Below, piece by piece: positions 1-30,700 of a stretch of 64,000 bases of DNA. The position numbers and the translations under genes are program-made. Below the pieces are notes generated by a model. That model saw nothing but the letters and a program-made list of their open reading frames with translations, had not been told where the DNA came from and did no database searches. This DNA is from Nipponacmea schrenckii (lineage: Eukaryota; Mollusca; Gastropoda; Lottiidae): positions 24,839,023 to 24,903,022 of the forward strand of contig CM060200.1 of NCBI GenBank assembly GCA_030562195.1. Reading direction: 5' to 3'. Within the stretch, counting starts at the first letter, position 1; each line of letters begins with the position of its first letter.

Positions 1-320
1 AAGAACACATGAATTCTGGGTTCACAAATTACTGCAAGAGCGAGCTCGATTTGGGGAATACCAGCACTTGGCGAAGCAGCTATTTTCATATGAGGACAAG
101 TGCAATTTCATTCACTTGCAGCTATTGAATCAAGCCAGGCGTAAAAGGCTCAAAACCCCTTCGGAGGTTATGGGCGTTTTACGCCGCGTTGGCAAAGCGT
201 GGCTTTTTTGGATTACGCCTATGTGGACAAGTCACTATTGAAATACTCTTTAGGGTTTCTCGACGCGTATTACGCAGCGTGAAAACGCTCCCAAAAATGC
301 GAATGTGGACACAGGCCTTA
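1..320. mobile_element. PIF/Harbinger-like transposon, right end, cut by the window edge
   Basis: Reading the plus strand from base 3 gives a peptide starting RTHEFWVHKLLQERARFGEY, which resembles the N-terminal part of Harbinger (ALP1/HARBI1-like) transposases, where an F/YWV motif is followed by a basic stretch and a GEY/H motif. The similarity fades after about residue 35 and the frame stops at 239. The segment ends at 317 with GTGGACACAGGCC followed by TTA, which suits a Harbinger terminal repeat and its 3-bp TTA target site. Imperfect inverted copies of a GCGTTTTACGC-like motif lie near 170-195 and 270-297. It is a decayed remnant and the left end is outside the window. Confidence 0.5.
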
Positions 321-592
321 AGTGTCCTAGGGCAGCAAACAAGAAGATTCCATTCAGACCAGGGAAAGTTATAAAGTTGTTTTCATGAAGTTAAACATGT
401 TTACCTTTCAATATATTAATCAAGAAACAGGGAAATGTAAGATCAGTACTCAGTGGGCGCAACCAAATTTCCATGAAAAAATGTAAACTCCAGTCCTAGG
501 GTCCCTGCGCTAAGAACACACAGTCAGGAACTGTGCTTGAGTTTCACATGATACTTGGCTAGGCCTATAGAAGTATATAAATGTTGACTTAC

Positions 593-16293
<15,701 letters not shown>

Positions 16294-16301
<8 letters not shown>

Positions 16302-16351
16302 AGTTTAATACCATGAAAAGATTATTTTGTAGGAAACTTCAAAAAGACCAT
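16294..16351 (-). promoter_or_regulatory. Two short upstream reading frames before the SMC5 start
   Basis: If the SMC5 5' UTR extends this far, an ATG at 16351 opens a 10-codon frame ending at 16322. A second ATG at 16314 opens a 7-codon frame whose TAG (16294-16296) overlaps the SMC5 start codon in another frame. Such frames commonly lower main-frame translation, but the transcription start is unknown here. Confidence 0.4.
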
Positions 16352-17290
16352 AACATTTCCCGCAACTTTTGTCAAACAGGTAATTCCCTTCCTTTAATTC
16401 TAGTATCGCATAATAACTTGACAAGGAACAAAGTCTATTGATGGAGATTAAAAAAAATCAGATGTCATGAGCCCAATCTGTTTTTTGAGAATTAAAAGGC
16501 TTGGACTCAAATATTTCTTGTAAAAACTTATATGTTCTGTAGAAATAAATTTTATATATTCTCAATCCAAATACACATTTAACACTGATCATTATTATGG
16601 GGAGTTTCTCCGTCTAAAAATAGTATCGTTTTACTGGGGAATTCTCGTTCCGGCGAATTATAAAATGTTTGACAATTTGTAATCATCACTTGATACGATC
16701 GAAACCAAAAGGAAAAATATAATTAAAGTTAATTGAAGTAGTAACCTATGATATCTACCAGGAATTACGAATTTATCAGTCTTTGTTCTGAAGAGGATCC
16801 AATATTTTGGATGGGAACTTGTCGTTGTTGAAATCAGGAAAGCTGCAGCGGAAACAGAAAGATTCAATAGAGAATCAAAGGATAATAGGCTACCGGTACT
16901 AGCGGTTATACACGAATACACGAATACAAAACTAGTAAAAGTTTATGCAGTTCTATACTCAATTGATCAGGAGCAGATAAAACTTTAAGAGCATATTAAG
17001 AGTAAGACTAGCAATCTCAATATAAACTTGAAAACGGCGTTTATGATCGTGATAGTGAGGTTTTGTGGAGAAATTTATACAGTTTAAGGATATTGGTTCT
17101 AGAATACAGCTTTTGTAGGCTAGTGAGTGAGGTAGCCTACACTACAGTTGCAGCTATAGTATAAGCATACATAAAAGTTATATAAATTGTGTAGGCCTAC
17201 GATACAAAATAACATCTAGATATTTGAACCCTTTGTGTTTAACTCAACATCCTGTTTTTTGGAGAGGAAGATTTTTAAACAGCCATCAAA
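16302..17290. promoter_or_regulatory. Divergent promoter region shared by SMC5 and VPS45
   Basis: The two start codons, at 16301 (minus) and 17291 (plus), are 989 bp apart, so both 5' UTRs and promoters must fall here unless upstream untranslated exons exist. A TTTCCCGC string (16356-16363) matches the E2F consensus, which would fit a cell-cycle and repair gene such as SMC5. A TTCCGG string (16648-16653) matches an ETS core. I see no convincing TATA box at a fixed distance from either gene. Motif matches of this length are weak evidence. Confidence 0.5.
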
Positions 17291-20200
17291 ATGAATGTGA
17301 TATTAGCTGTCAAACAATATGTTAGTAAAATGATTGAAGAAAGTGGACCTGGTATGAAAGTGTTATTGATGGATAGAGACACTGTAAGTACAGTTAGGCC
17401 TATAATAACAGAATATAAAGATGCCATCAAACACTGATATTTTTCTTTTAAATTGAAAAGCATTGGAAGCTCATTTGAAACAAATTCAATAAGATGAGTA
17501 AGCTTTTGGTATATAAATTAAGGTTTTGATTCCTAGTTTCAGAGACCGAGATAAAGTAATTAGCATTCAGATACTAGTATGTAATAATAATGATATATTA
17601 AGATAAAGGTGTTTGTTAGAAGAGCTTTAAATATTGATTTTTAGCACACAAGTCTTAGCCTTTGTCAAAACTGCTTTAACCCTGTGTCAATGTCTTTTGT
17701 TGAATAGTAACTCTGTTACTGGTACCTTTAACAATCATAGCTATAAAATATATAATCATTATATAATTATGAATTTATTTTCAGACTACGTATGTGAGTA
17801 TGGTTTATGCCAAGTCAGAAATTTTACAGAAAGAAGTATATTTATTTGAAAATATAGATTCTGGATCAAGTCGAGAATCCATGAAACATCTAAAATGTAT
17901 CACGTTCCTCCGCCCGACACAAGAAAATGTAGAATTATTAGCCAATGAATTGAAGTCACCCAAATATGGGCTGTATTATATTTGTAAGTATCAGAAGTAT
18001 TTCAGTCTTTCAATACAGTTAAGTTTTGTGGTCTGACTGGTCTCAGTGATAGAACTTAATTTTAGCCTTGAGAAATTAATAGTTGTTTGAAATCAAGTTC
18101 ACCAAACAATTGAAAGACTACAAACTGGGAATAATTGAATTTTTCAGATGTTAACAGAAATATTAAGATGACAATTTTATGAGTAAACTTAAATCCTAGA
18201 TCTAATACACTTTTGAAAATTACTATTTTTTGAACTGATGAAATTTAGATAATTTTAACTCAACATTGCGGTAATTGATGATTTCTATATAATTAGAATG
18301 GATCACTGTCAACAAGTGATGTAATTAACTAATTAACTAGATTCAATACTGGATATAATTGACAAGCTACTAAAAATACCCCTACGCATTATAAATGGCA
18401 CTACCAATCATACATTTACAGTTCAAATGTAGAAGAATTGAATAGAAGTCACAGTTCTAATTTCACGTAGAAGAATTGAATAGAAGTCACAGTTCAAATT
18501 GCATGTAGAAGAATTGAATAGAAGTCACAGTTCAAATTGCATGTAGAAGAATTGAATAGAAGTCACTGACACTCTATTGAATCTGTATATTGTTAATGCT
18601 ATTTCTATGGTAAATTGAGATGAGTATTTATATATTTTTTAGATTTTAGCAATGTTATCAGTAAACAAAATGTAAAGGTACTGGCTGAGGCAGATGACCA
18701 AGAAGTTGTACGAGAGGTCCAGGTGTGTTATTATTTTTTTTTAATTCAACGAAAGTGTTCTAATTAAAATGATTATTTTAACTAAATTAAACAAAGTAAT
18801 GTGTCTATTTAGAATAATTAAAGGTTTTGATGGAAATAATTGAAAGACAAAGCATTTAGGCATTTTCTTATGACATTATAGTGGTACTAAAAGTCTGATT
18901 TATAAAAATGATTCTAGAGAATGTTTCCTTGTCCAGTTTAAATCAAGTACATTGGATTTTGCCAAATGGTTTGAAAGTTGTATCTATGTTGCTTGAAATA
19001 TTTGAGCTATTGTTATACATTATAGATAGAAGAGCAAAAATCCATTGATGTTTTTTTCAGGAATTCTATGGAGATTATGTAGCAGTTAATCCTCACCTGT
19101 ACTCTTTCAACTTGATAGGCTGTGCTCAGGTTAGTGCCAAGTTAAATCTTGGGAGTGTTTAAAATTGATCAGCTATTACTATTTATCTGTTTTATTTGAT
19201 GTCTCAAAATGAAATTAATTAAAACAATTTGATACCAATCTAAATTCCACCATGTTCTCACCAGCTAGTATTGTCCCAGATTATTATTTATTGGTTACTG
19301 TACATCCACTTACCTGTGGAATGAACTGCCAATTAAACTACAAGTGTAGAATTATCATACAACATATTTATGAAGGTGTCTTTACAGAAATGGATGATTC
19401 TCAGATTTTTAGTCACACATCTTTGTAATAGAAATGTGGATGTAATCTAATTTAATTGTTTGACAGAATTAAAGTTGAAATATATTGCATTTTAAATGGA
19501 TATACTACTTCCCTTCTTTTTACTAACGTTTCAATTCACATACAGGAATCTTTATCCAGCATAAATAAAAGTGGCTTAAATTGCCGAAGATAGTATATTT
19601 AAAAATAGAATTTTTTTTGTTTAATGTTCTATCTACTTCTAAATGTAGTTTGAAGATTGTATTTTATATCTTTCCATAAAAAAACTATATCATTTTCATA
19701 TTCAGTCTCTCTCCTGGTCTAAACCAGTATTAACCAGAACGGCACAAGGCTTAGCAGCAGTTTTATTGTCACTTAAGAAATGTCCTTTCATTAGATACCA
19801 AAACTCTTCAGAAATGGCCAGAGAACTTGCTGAAAGTGTCAAGGTAAGAGAAAGCTATAGTCACAATGGTATTTTGGTTGACTTCACACTAACAGTAGCA
19901 TCTTGCTATGGCCATGACTGAATCTAGGGTATTTGTAAACACTGCACCTATTGGCCTACTACCGACTGATCTATTTGATTGAAACAAATTAAAAACAGCA
20001 TTTGGATTTGGTTTCTAACTATCAGTATTACTGGTCATTTTAAACTGAAATGTTTCTGTTAGGATCAGAAGCAGAAAAATATAAGAGAACACTCCATTGC
20101 TAGTTAATATTGTATATATTTAGTTGTTGATGGAGCAGATCTTTCAATGTGATACACATTTTTTTATCCATTATTCACAAGATTCAGTGTTTATATGTAT

Positions 20201-21776
20201 GTTAATTTATAGCAAATTATAATAAAAGAAGCTGGATTATTTGAGTTTAGAAAGACTGATGTGACTCCGGTGTTGTTGATATTAGATAGAAGAGATGATG
20301 CTGTTAGTCCACTGTTGAATCAGGTACTTCTTAAACTTTGCCTTTCACTCATTCTTGTTTCTTTACTGTGTAAAACTAACATGATAATGAACTCATAGAA
20401 CAGATGGTAGGAGGATTCTTTTGGTTGTTACAACAAATAGAATTGAGCATGCTATCGGTAGGCTGAAAGACAACATGTGAAATCAGTTGAAATCTGAGAA
20501 TATCAGTAGATTATGTTTGTAAGGTTTGACAGTGCACGCTGATCCAAAAAGGTTAGGCAAAGGTTATACTCAAACAATTCAAGAACAGGTTTTTTCGGAA
20601 AAACTCTCTATTTAATTGATAGAAAGAAAAAGAATTTGTTCTATTTATGACCCGGCTTTACAGCAGATCTTCTTTTTTGATTTCTGATAAAATCTTCTAG
20701 CAATTAGAATTTTTTTGTATTTATATGATTATTATAGAAAATATATATTTGATGATGCCAGTGATGGTTTTGTATTTTATATTTTAATATTTTTCAGTGG
20801 ACATACCAAGCTATGGTACATGAACTATTGGGCATAGAAAATTCTAAAATCAATTTATCTAATGTACCCAATATATCAAAAGATTTAAAAGAAGTTTTAC
20901 TTTCTGCTGAGCATGATGAATTCTATTCTGAGGTAATTAAACAGTAGGGAAAGACCATTGTTAATTACTGAAGCAACACCAGGGTATAAGAACATGCATT
21001 TTGTTGAATAGAGTGAAGCTGCCTTAAGGGTCTCCATTGTGGTTTGGAACAAAAATTATTTGATAATGTTGACATATATATAGATAGCATGCTGGAAATT
21101 CAATTAAATGGAATGCAATAGGTGAAGTGTGTCAAAGGTCGATTTAGATATTTTTTTCACCTGAAACATTTAACACAACATGACAATGACATTTTTAAAG
21201 ATTGGTGAATTAATGATGAAAGAATTTTATTTCAGAATTTATACAGAATTATCAGGATATATTCTTTCAAAAATTTATTTTATTCTATTTAAATAATAAT
21301 TGTCTGATATTTCAGAATATGTATTTAAATTTTGGAGAAATGGGCACCAATATACAGAAATTAATGGATGAGTTTCAAAAAACATCCAAAAATCATACCA
21401 AAGTGGAATCTATACAGGACATGAAGGTCAGTAGCTATAGCAATCTGAATGAAACTTATCTAACTTATATCTAAGTCTTCGTTGCAGAGTTTCAGATGAT
21501 AATTGATCAGTAAGAGTTTGTACTATACATTCTAATGTTACAATAACATGCTTTCTAACATAAATGTTTCTATTCAGACTGCTTTAAAACTTTTATTTGC
21601 TTTTATAGAATTTTATAGAGAATTACCCCCAGTTTAAGAAGATGTCTGGCACCGTATCAAAACATGTGACAGTGGTCTCAGAACTGTCTAGACAAGTTGG
21701 TTTATATTGTTTACAAGATGTATCAGAATTAGAACAAGAGATAGCGTGTCATAACAATCACTCAGAACAGCTACAG
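17291..21776 (+). CDS. VPS45: VPS45 exons 1-9: SM domains 1, 2 and start of 3
   Basis: Exon 1 codes the N-terminus up to [10 protein letters not shown]. Exon 2 follows with [20 protein letters not shown] and [12 protein letters not shown], the domain-1 face that in SM proteins contacts the syntaxin N-peptide. Exons 3-6 carry the YFSNVISK segment, [20 protein letters not shown] and the [20 protein letters not shown] core that starts in exon 6 and continues in exon 7. Exons 7-9 carry the helical hairpin region with [44 protein letters not shown] and [16 protein letters not shown]. All motif positions match the family order. Exon spacing here is modest; the satellite intron follows exon 9 directly. 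Confidence 0.96.
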
Positions 21777-24700
21777 GTATAGACTTTCTTTTTTCTACAG
21801 TCAGAAATTATTTTTGGAATAAGGATCTAATTTCTGGTGTTTCTCCAATTTAGAAATAAAGTATGATTGATGAGACAAGTATCAACTATATCAAATAACT
21901 CGTTCTTCATTAAGGATTGATAATTGTTATTTACAAACTCAGCTTAACTTATGTCTAACAATATTTGTTTGTAGACGTTCCTAACCTTATGATAAAGTAT
22001 CATATCTTAAATGTGGAGCGTATATTCCCATCGGTCCATGTCCGTCCACAATTGCTCATAAAAACACTCTAGTAAGCACAATTCTAGACAAATTTTTATG
22101 TACCTTTGTGTGAGTGTTCGTAATCACACAAGGATGAACGTTATTTTTTTTATTTATCAAGATAACAAAAATATTTTCAGTATGAGTTTTTACCCCTGAA
22201 ATGCTTGTAAACACTCTACAATGTGAAATTCTTGACAGATTTTGATAGAAATATTTAATATGAATTACGTCTCTTAAATGTAAATAATGGGAGGGGATAT
22301 CATATGTTTTGTAACCATAGAAATAATTTTTTGTATGACATTTTGTGATACAAGATTTTACACAAAAGAATATTGTTATCAAACCAAGCCACTCAGTTTG
22401 GTCACCTGTGATATCAAGCCAGATTTTTAAATGTGAAGACAGTTTAGTTAAAGGGATAATAGGTCTTAGCATGAAAATAAAATATAAAAAGTTCTCAAGG
22501 AAGGTCAATATGAGTGTATATTTATCAGGGAACTTACCTGGTGTTATAAAGTAACCGAATCTCTTAAAATTTTGAAAACTTGCAAAACTACGTCAATTTT
22601 GAAAAATGCTTAATCAATTTATTAAGCGTTTCCCCAATAATAAAATTCATCTTTATGGATAATTACTTAGTTTTTTTTATTTGTTTATTTTATTTATGGT
22701 AGTAGGTATATTTACTGATGAATAGAGCTCTTACTGACCAAATATAAATTTTAAAATTTTATGTTCATTCTAAGACCTATTATCCCTTTAAAGGGTATTG
22801 TTTTACCCAAAGTATAACATTGATCCAGTATCAGAGTTGATTAATCTTCAACTATTGTGGTGAGTTAAAATGTTTGATTTAAGAATGAAATATGTTCAGG
22901 AGTTTGAAGATTATGAAATGATAAAGGATGAAATTTGTTCAGGGATTAGAGATTTTCAAGAAATTTAAACAAAATGAATGCATTCATAGCTTGATGGTGA
23001 GCTGAAATCATTATAGGGTAGAGACCTTTCTACACCTGTATTGTTAATAGGGTGAGCTAAAATCAGTATAGGGTACAGACCTCTACACCTGTATTGTATG
23101 TTCATTGTGACTGCAAACATCCCAGAGTTCACTTCTTGTTGTTGGCAACACAACAGACAATTTTCTTGGACTTAAACATTCTTTGACTTCAAGCCCTGTT
23201 TTAGGTAAGACTTCATTTATTTCATTTATTTTCAGTTTTAAATTTAGTAATCTATTGAATGTATAGGAAATTTTGTATTATTTCTAGTTTGTGATAATTG
23301 TTAATTGAAAAAATCTGATTGAAATTAGGACATTGATTTTAGAGCCTTCTATTTTATACCATTGGGTCTATTTCTTTCAGTTTATGTTAAGTGATATTCT
23401 AGCATGTGACAACAATTAAAGATTCAGGCTAAGAGTTGCTGAATTAAACACCATTTATTAATAAGGTAAATATAATTTGATATTGATAGCATTTTAATAT
23501 GTCCACCTGAATATTTAATAAGAAATCAATAAGAATTGAAGGCAACTATGCGAATGCAGTCAAATACAAGAATGATTACAATGCTTAATAGAGTTAAGAT
23601 CCTAGTTTTGTCCATGAATTTTGTTTAAATGAAAATTAAACATACCATTAACCTGGTTTTAGCTACTTAGACTTAAAAAAATATCATTCTGTTTTCTTAC
23701 AGCTGTACATCATAAAGGTGGATTCATCTATAAACAAAATGAAATTTATCTACAAACCAAAGAAATTAGTTGTATTCTGAGGTAGGTCAAATTTAGATTC
23801 CTTAAGAAAATTGCTATGATATTATAATGTATGTTGCTAATTAGGTATATGTGCAAACAGTTTTATAATTTGTAAAAATTGCGGAGTAGGTGAGAAAAGT
23901 AAATTTATGATCAAAATTTGATTAGAATTTAAGGGACATAATTGAATAAAATTGATCATTGTAATAATCTAAATCTAAAAGAATGGTAATGTAGGATCTG
24001 TATGATATATATGATATCAAAGATAATTTTATAATACATGTATATGGTAATAAAACTGAAGGAATAGTAATTTTATAATATATGGTAATAAAACTGAAGG
24101 AATAGTAATTTTATAATATATGGTAATAAAACTGAAGGAATAGTAATGTTAAAATATATGGTAATAAAACTGAAGGAATAGTAATTTTATAATATATGGT
24201 AATAAAACGAAGGAATGTAATTTAAATATATGGTAATAAAACTGAAGGAATAGTAATTTTATAATATATGGTAATAAAACCGAAGGAATGGTAATTTTAT
24301 AATATATGGTAATAAAACTGAAGGAATGGTAATTTTATAATATATGATAATAAAACTGAAGGAATAGTAATGTTATAATATATGATAGAAATAAAACCGA
24401 AGGAATGGTAATGTTATAAAATAGGAATGAATATTTCAAAATGATAATGTTATAATATATGATAATAAACTGAAGGAATGATAAAGTTATCTGGTGGAAT
24501 GATTATTTTACAGTATATGATAGAAATAAAACTGAAGGAATTATTATGTTGTAATATATGATAGGAAGAAAACTGAAGGAATGATGAAGTTATATATGAT
24601 AAAAATAAAACTGTAGGAATGATGTTATAATATATGATAGAAATAAAACTGAAGGAATGATAATTATATAATATATGATAGGAATAAAACTGAAGGAATG

Positions 24701-27700
24701 ATAATGTTATAATATATGATAATAAAACTGAAGGAATGAAAATGTTATATGATAGAAATAAAACTGAAAGATCCTATCCACTAGAAGGATACAACACTTG
24801 AATCTGAGAATCTATTGGGTGTTTTTCTGTCGCTTGTTGAACTTCTCAGTAAATGTGTGAATGTGTTTTATACAAGTTTAAACTTAAGATCCTATTTTGA
24901 AGAGAAAAGATGACTTCTTTAGGTTATAAGGGAAGTCTGGCCAAATTTTCTCTTCCCAATTCAAGTCTTTCCTCCACTGCGGCTATAATCTGATGAGCTG
25001 TGTATCATATAAGATATAAAGAATGAATGTTTAAAGCTTTCAGATTTATAAAGGTTTATTTTATGTGGACAATATTTTAGTCACTCAACATGAAATCAAC
25101 TTCAAGTATGAGTGTATTTCCAAGTTCAACAGGGCTTTGTTTATAAATACAACTTCTTTAGGATGAGGGGAGTTGTCTAAATTGTAAGTAAATGGTACTT
25201 ATTGTAAAGATTTATTTTAGAAAATCCCCTCTCACTGTTTGGATGAATTGGTTATTGCCATTTGCTTAAATGGATGGTCGGTCAGAGTCACTCTGGAAGT
25301 GGTTGTGTAGTAGGACAGGGGCCAGTTTGCTACATGATCCTCAAAGGTAGTGTCATGTGACCCGCAGCAAAGATTAGAAATCTGACATTGTTCATTTAAT
25401 CAATTCCTTGAGAGGGTTCATATCAAGACTGTAGTGCCATGGTTAGGTTTGTCCTTGTGGATTTTATCAGACGGTAGATATTCACATGTCTAACCTTAGG
25501 TGCGGCTTTAAAATCTTGCCATAATCAATGGTTGAGGACAGTTGCTATATTGTACCTGAGATACTATTCACTGTTTTATTTTCTGTATTATTTTTGTCCC
25601 TGCTTTTATTATTTTTATCCCTGTTATTATAATTCCTAATATTAGTAATGCAAATTAAACAGATAAAACTTTTAACTTCAATTTGTCCCCGTGGATTTTA
25701 TCAGACGGTAGATATACCAATGTCAAGAACAAAGTGTTATATTCTACTAGAGATGCTATTCACTATTTTTTTTTTTTCATTTTTTGTATTATTTTTATCC
25801 CCAATATTATTATTTGTATATAATATTTTCAATAACATTATTATCAAAACTAGAAATATTTTTGGTTTGATAATGTTATAATATATGATAGGAATAAAAC
25901 TGTAGGAATGATAATGTTATAATATATGATAGAAAATAAAACTGAAGGAATGCTAATGTTATAATAAATGATAGAAATAAAATTGAAGGAATGATAATGT
26001 TATAATATATGATAGAAATAAAGTTAGAGGAATGATAATGTTATAATATATGATAGAAATAAAGTTAAAGGAATGATAATGTTATAATATATGATAGAAA
26101 TAAAACTGAAGGAATGATAATGTTATATATGATAGAAATAAAGTTAAAGGAATGATAATGTTATAATATATGATAGAAATAAAACTGAAGGAATGATAAT
26201 GTTATAATATATGATAGGAATAAAACTGAAGGAATGATAATGTTATAATATATATAAAACCTGAAGGAATGATAATATTATGATATATAAAAATAAAACT
26301 GAAGGATGACAATAAAACAAGTTTGAATATAGACACAGCACAAAATAAGGGTCAAACCATGACCTTAATAAGAGAACATTTGATTACAAACAATAGGACA
26401 TCATTATCAATAGTAAGAGAGTAATCATATTGGTTGTTACATTCTATTAGTTAGAAATCTTCTTCCCATTCTTAACGGGATCTTCCCATGGTTACGATAT
26501 AAGATCCTATCCACTAGAAGGATAAAAAGCATAATCTCTCCGAAATGTAACAGGGCTCCTTGTAAAACTTCCTAGGGAACAGAACACTTGAATCTGAGAA
26601 TCTATTGGGTTTTTCTGTCACCTGTTGAACTTTTCAGTAAATGAGTGAATGTGTTTTATACAAGTTTAAACGTAAAATCCTATTTTGTTTGAAGAGAAAA
26701 GATGACTTCTTTAGGTTATAAGGGAAGTCTGGCCAAATTTTCTCTTCCCAATTCAAGTCTTTACTCCACTGTGGCTATAATCTGATGAGCTGTGTCTCAT
26801 ATAAGATGTAAAGAATGAATGTTTAAAGCTCTCAGATTTATAAAGGTTGATTTTATGTGGACAATATTTTAGTCACTCAACATGAAATCAACTTCAAGTA
26901 TGAGTGTATTTCCAAGTTCAACAGGGCTTTGTTTATAAATACAACTTCTTTAGGATAAGGGGAGTTGTCTAAAACTAAATTTTGGCTTTAACTTGACAGA
27001 ATTCAGTCTTATATATTAGGAATTCTCCCTCTGTAGGGATGGCTATAAGATTGATGATGTTGTTTTTTACTAAACTGGATAGGGGACGGCGGCCTGTATG
27101 ACAGCTGAAGGCAAGCATGTAGTAGGTGTGGGGGCCACTATTACTGCAGGGCGGCTCTGAGTAGGTGTGGTCATGAAGTCCTACGGTCGCAGATTAGATC
27201 TTTTAAAAATCAAATGACATTCTATATTTTATACCTTGCTTCAGGGGGATCAAATCTAGACTAGTGCCAGACATTTTTCTAAATTATTCTCAATTTTCAT
27301 GTGTTCAATGGATAAAGGCGGTCAAACTTGGGCAGGTCCTGTGACTATGGGGTGGCATACTAAACTCTGGCGGTGGGACTAGCTGTGCGATTAAGACCAT
27401 TAAGTGATAGCATTGTGTTACAACCATTTGAATATCAATCTCTTTATTTTGTTTCTACAACATAGTGATTTCTTACCATTAAAGTTGAAATAGATTGGTG
27501 AACAGTCTTTGGTTTTCTCTGACATCACTTCAGATAAAAGTAGTTTGTATTTGTAGTGTTAAAATATTTATCCCATAATTATAATCTTGTGTTATATATT
27601 ATAACAATATATATAATGTTATAATATAGGACAGGAATAAAACTGACAGGATGATAATGTTATAATTTATGATAGTAATAAAACTGAAGGAATGATAATG

Positions 27701-30700
27701 TTAAAATATATGATAGAAATAAAACTGAAGAAATGATAATGATATGATATATGATAGAAATAAAGTTTAAGGAATGATGAAGTTATAATATATGATAGGA
27801 ATAAAACTGAAGGAATGATAATGTTATAATATATGATAGGAATAAAACTGAAGGAATGATAATGTTATAATTTATGATAGTAATAAATCTGAAGGAATGA
27901 TAATGTTAAAATATATGATAGGAATAAAACTGAAGGAATGATAATGTTATAATTTATGATAGTAATAAATCTGAAGGAATGATAATGTTAAAATATATGA
28001 TAGAAATAAAACTGAAGGAATGATAATGTTATAATATATGATAGAAATAAAACTGAAGGAATGATAATGATATGATATATGATAGAAATAAAGTTAAAGG
28101 AATGATGAAGTTATAATATATGATAGGAATAAAACTGAAGGAATGATAATGTTATAATATATGATAGAAATAAAACTGAAGGAATGATAATGTTATAATA
28201 TACGATAGGAATAAAACTGAAGGAATGATGATGTCATAATATATGATAGAAATAAAACTGAAGGAATGATAATGTTATAATATATGATAGAAATAAAACT
28301 GAAGGAATGATAATGTCATAATATATGATAGGAATAAAACTGAAGGAATGATAATGTTATAATATATGATAGAAATAAAACTGAAGGAATGATAATGTTA
28401 TAATATATGATAGAAATAAAACTGAAGGAATGATGAAGCTATAATATATGATACTGTTATAATATATGACAGAAATAAAACTGAAGGAATGATAATATTA
28501 TAAATATAATAAAACTGGTTAAATGCGAATTGATAAGAAAAGCGGAAGGAATGGCAATTCAATAATTTTGAATATAAACATAGCTCAAAATAAGGGTCAA
28601 ACCATGACCTTAATTAGAGAACATTTGATTACAAACAATAGGACATCAGAATCAATAGTAAGAGAGTAATCATATTGGTTGTTACATTCTATTAGTTAGA
28701 AATCTTCTTCCCATTCTTAACGGGATCTTCCCATGATTATGATATAAGATCCTATCCACTAGAAGGATAAAAAGCATAATCTCTCCGAAGCGTAACAGGG
28801 CTCCTTGTAAAACTTCCTAGGGAACGGAACACTTGAATCTGAGAATCTATTGGGTTTTTTCTGTCACCTGTTGAACTTTTCAGTAAATGTGTGAATGTGT
28901 TTTATACAAGTTTAAACATAAAATCCTATTTTGTTTGAAGAGAAAAGATGACATCTTTAAGTTATAAGGGAAGTCTGGCCAAATTTTCTCTTCCCAATTC
29001 AAGTCTTTCCTCCACTGTGGCTATAATCTGATGAGCTGTGTATCATATAAGATGTAAAGAATGAATGTTTAAAGCTCTCAGATTTGTAAAGGTTGATTTT
29101 ATGTCAACAATATTTTAGTCACTCAACATGAAATCAACTTCAAGTATGAGTGTATTTCCAAGTTCAACAGGGGCTTTGTTTATAAATACAACTTCTTTAG
29201 GATAAGGGGAGTTGTCTAAAACTAAATTTTGGCTTTAACTGGACAGATTTCAGTCTTATATATTAGGAATTCTCCCTCTGTAGGGATGGCTATAAGATTG
29301 ATGATGTTGTTTTTTACTAAACTGGATAGGGGACGGCGGCCTGCATGACAGCTGAAGGCAAGCATGTAGTAGGTGTGGGGGCCACTATTACTGCAGGGCG
29401 GCTCTGAGTAGGTGTGGTCATGAAGTCCTACGGTCGCAGATTAGATCTTTTAAAAATCAAATGACATTCTATATTTTATACCTTGCTTCAGGGGGATCAA
29501 ATCTAGACTAGTGCCAGATATTTTTTCTAAATTATTCTCAATTTTCATGTGTTCAATGGATAAAGGCGGTCAAACTTGGGCAGGTCCTGTGACTATGGGG
29601 TGGCATACTAAACTCTGGCGGTGGGACTAGCTGTGCGATTAAGACCATTAAGTGATAGCATTGTGTTACAACCATTGGAATATCAATCTCTTTATTTTTT
29701 TTCTACAACATAGTGATTTCTTACCATTAAAGTTGAAATCGATTGGTGAACAGTCTTTGGTTTTCTCTGACATCACTTTAGATAAAAGTAGTTTGTATTT
29801 GTAGTGTTAAAATATTTATCCCATAATTATAATCTTGTGTTATATATTATAACAATATATATAATGTTATAATATAGGACAGGAATAAAACTGACAGGAT
29901 GATAATGTTATAATTTATGATAGTAATAAATCTGAAGGAATGATAATGTTAAAATATATGATAGAAATAAAACTGAAGGAATGATAATGTTATAATATAA
30001 GATAGAAATAAAACTGAAGGAATGATAATGATATGATATATGATAGAAATAAAGTTTAAGGAATGATGAAGTTATAATATATGATAGGAATAAAACTGAA
30101 GGAATGATAATGTTATAATATATGATAGGAATAAAACTGAAGGAATGATAATGTTATAATATATGATAGAAATAAAACTGAAGGAATGATAATGTTATAA
30201 TATATGATAGGAATAAAACTGAAGGAATGATAATGTTATAATATATGATAGAAATAAAACTGAAGGAATGATAATGTTATAATATATGATAGGAATAAAA
30301 CTGAAGGAATGATAATGTTATAATATATGATAGAAATAAAACTGAAGGAATGATAATGTTATAATATATGATAGAAATAAAACTGAAGGAATGATGAAGT
30401 TATAATATATGATAATAAAACTATAGATATGATACTGTTCTATAATATATGATAGAAATAAAACTGAAGGAATGATAATATTATAAATATAATAAAACTG
30501 GTTAAATGCGAATTGATAAGAAAAGCTGAAGGAATGGCAATTCAATAATTTTGAATATAAACATAGCTCAAAATAAGGGTCAAACCATGACCTTAATTAG
30601 AGAACATTTGATTACAAACAATAGGACATCAGAATCAATAGTAAGAGAGTAATCATATTGGTTGTTACATTCTATTAGTTAGAAATCTTCTTTCCATTCT

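Noticed and set aside
22056..22508. 150-codon minus-strand frame
   Set aside because: It overlaps two repeat elements (22010-22340 and 22448-22791) and shows no family motif or splice support.
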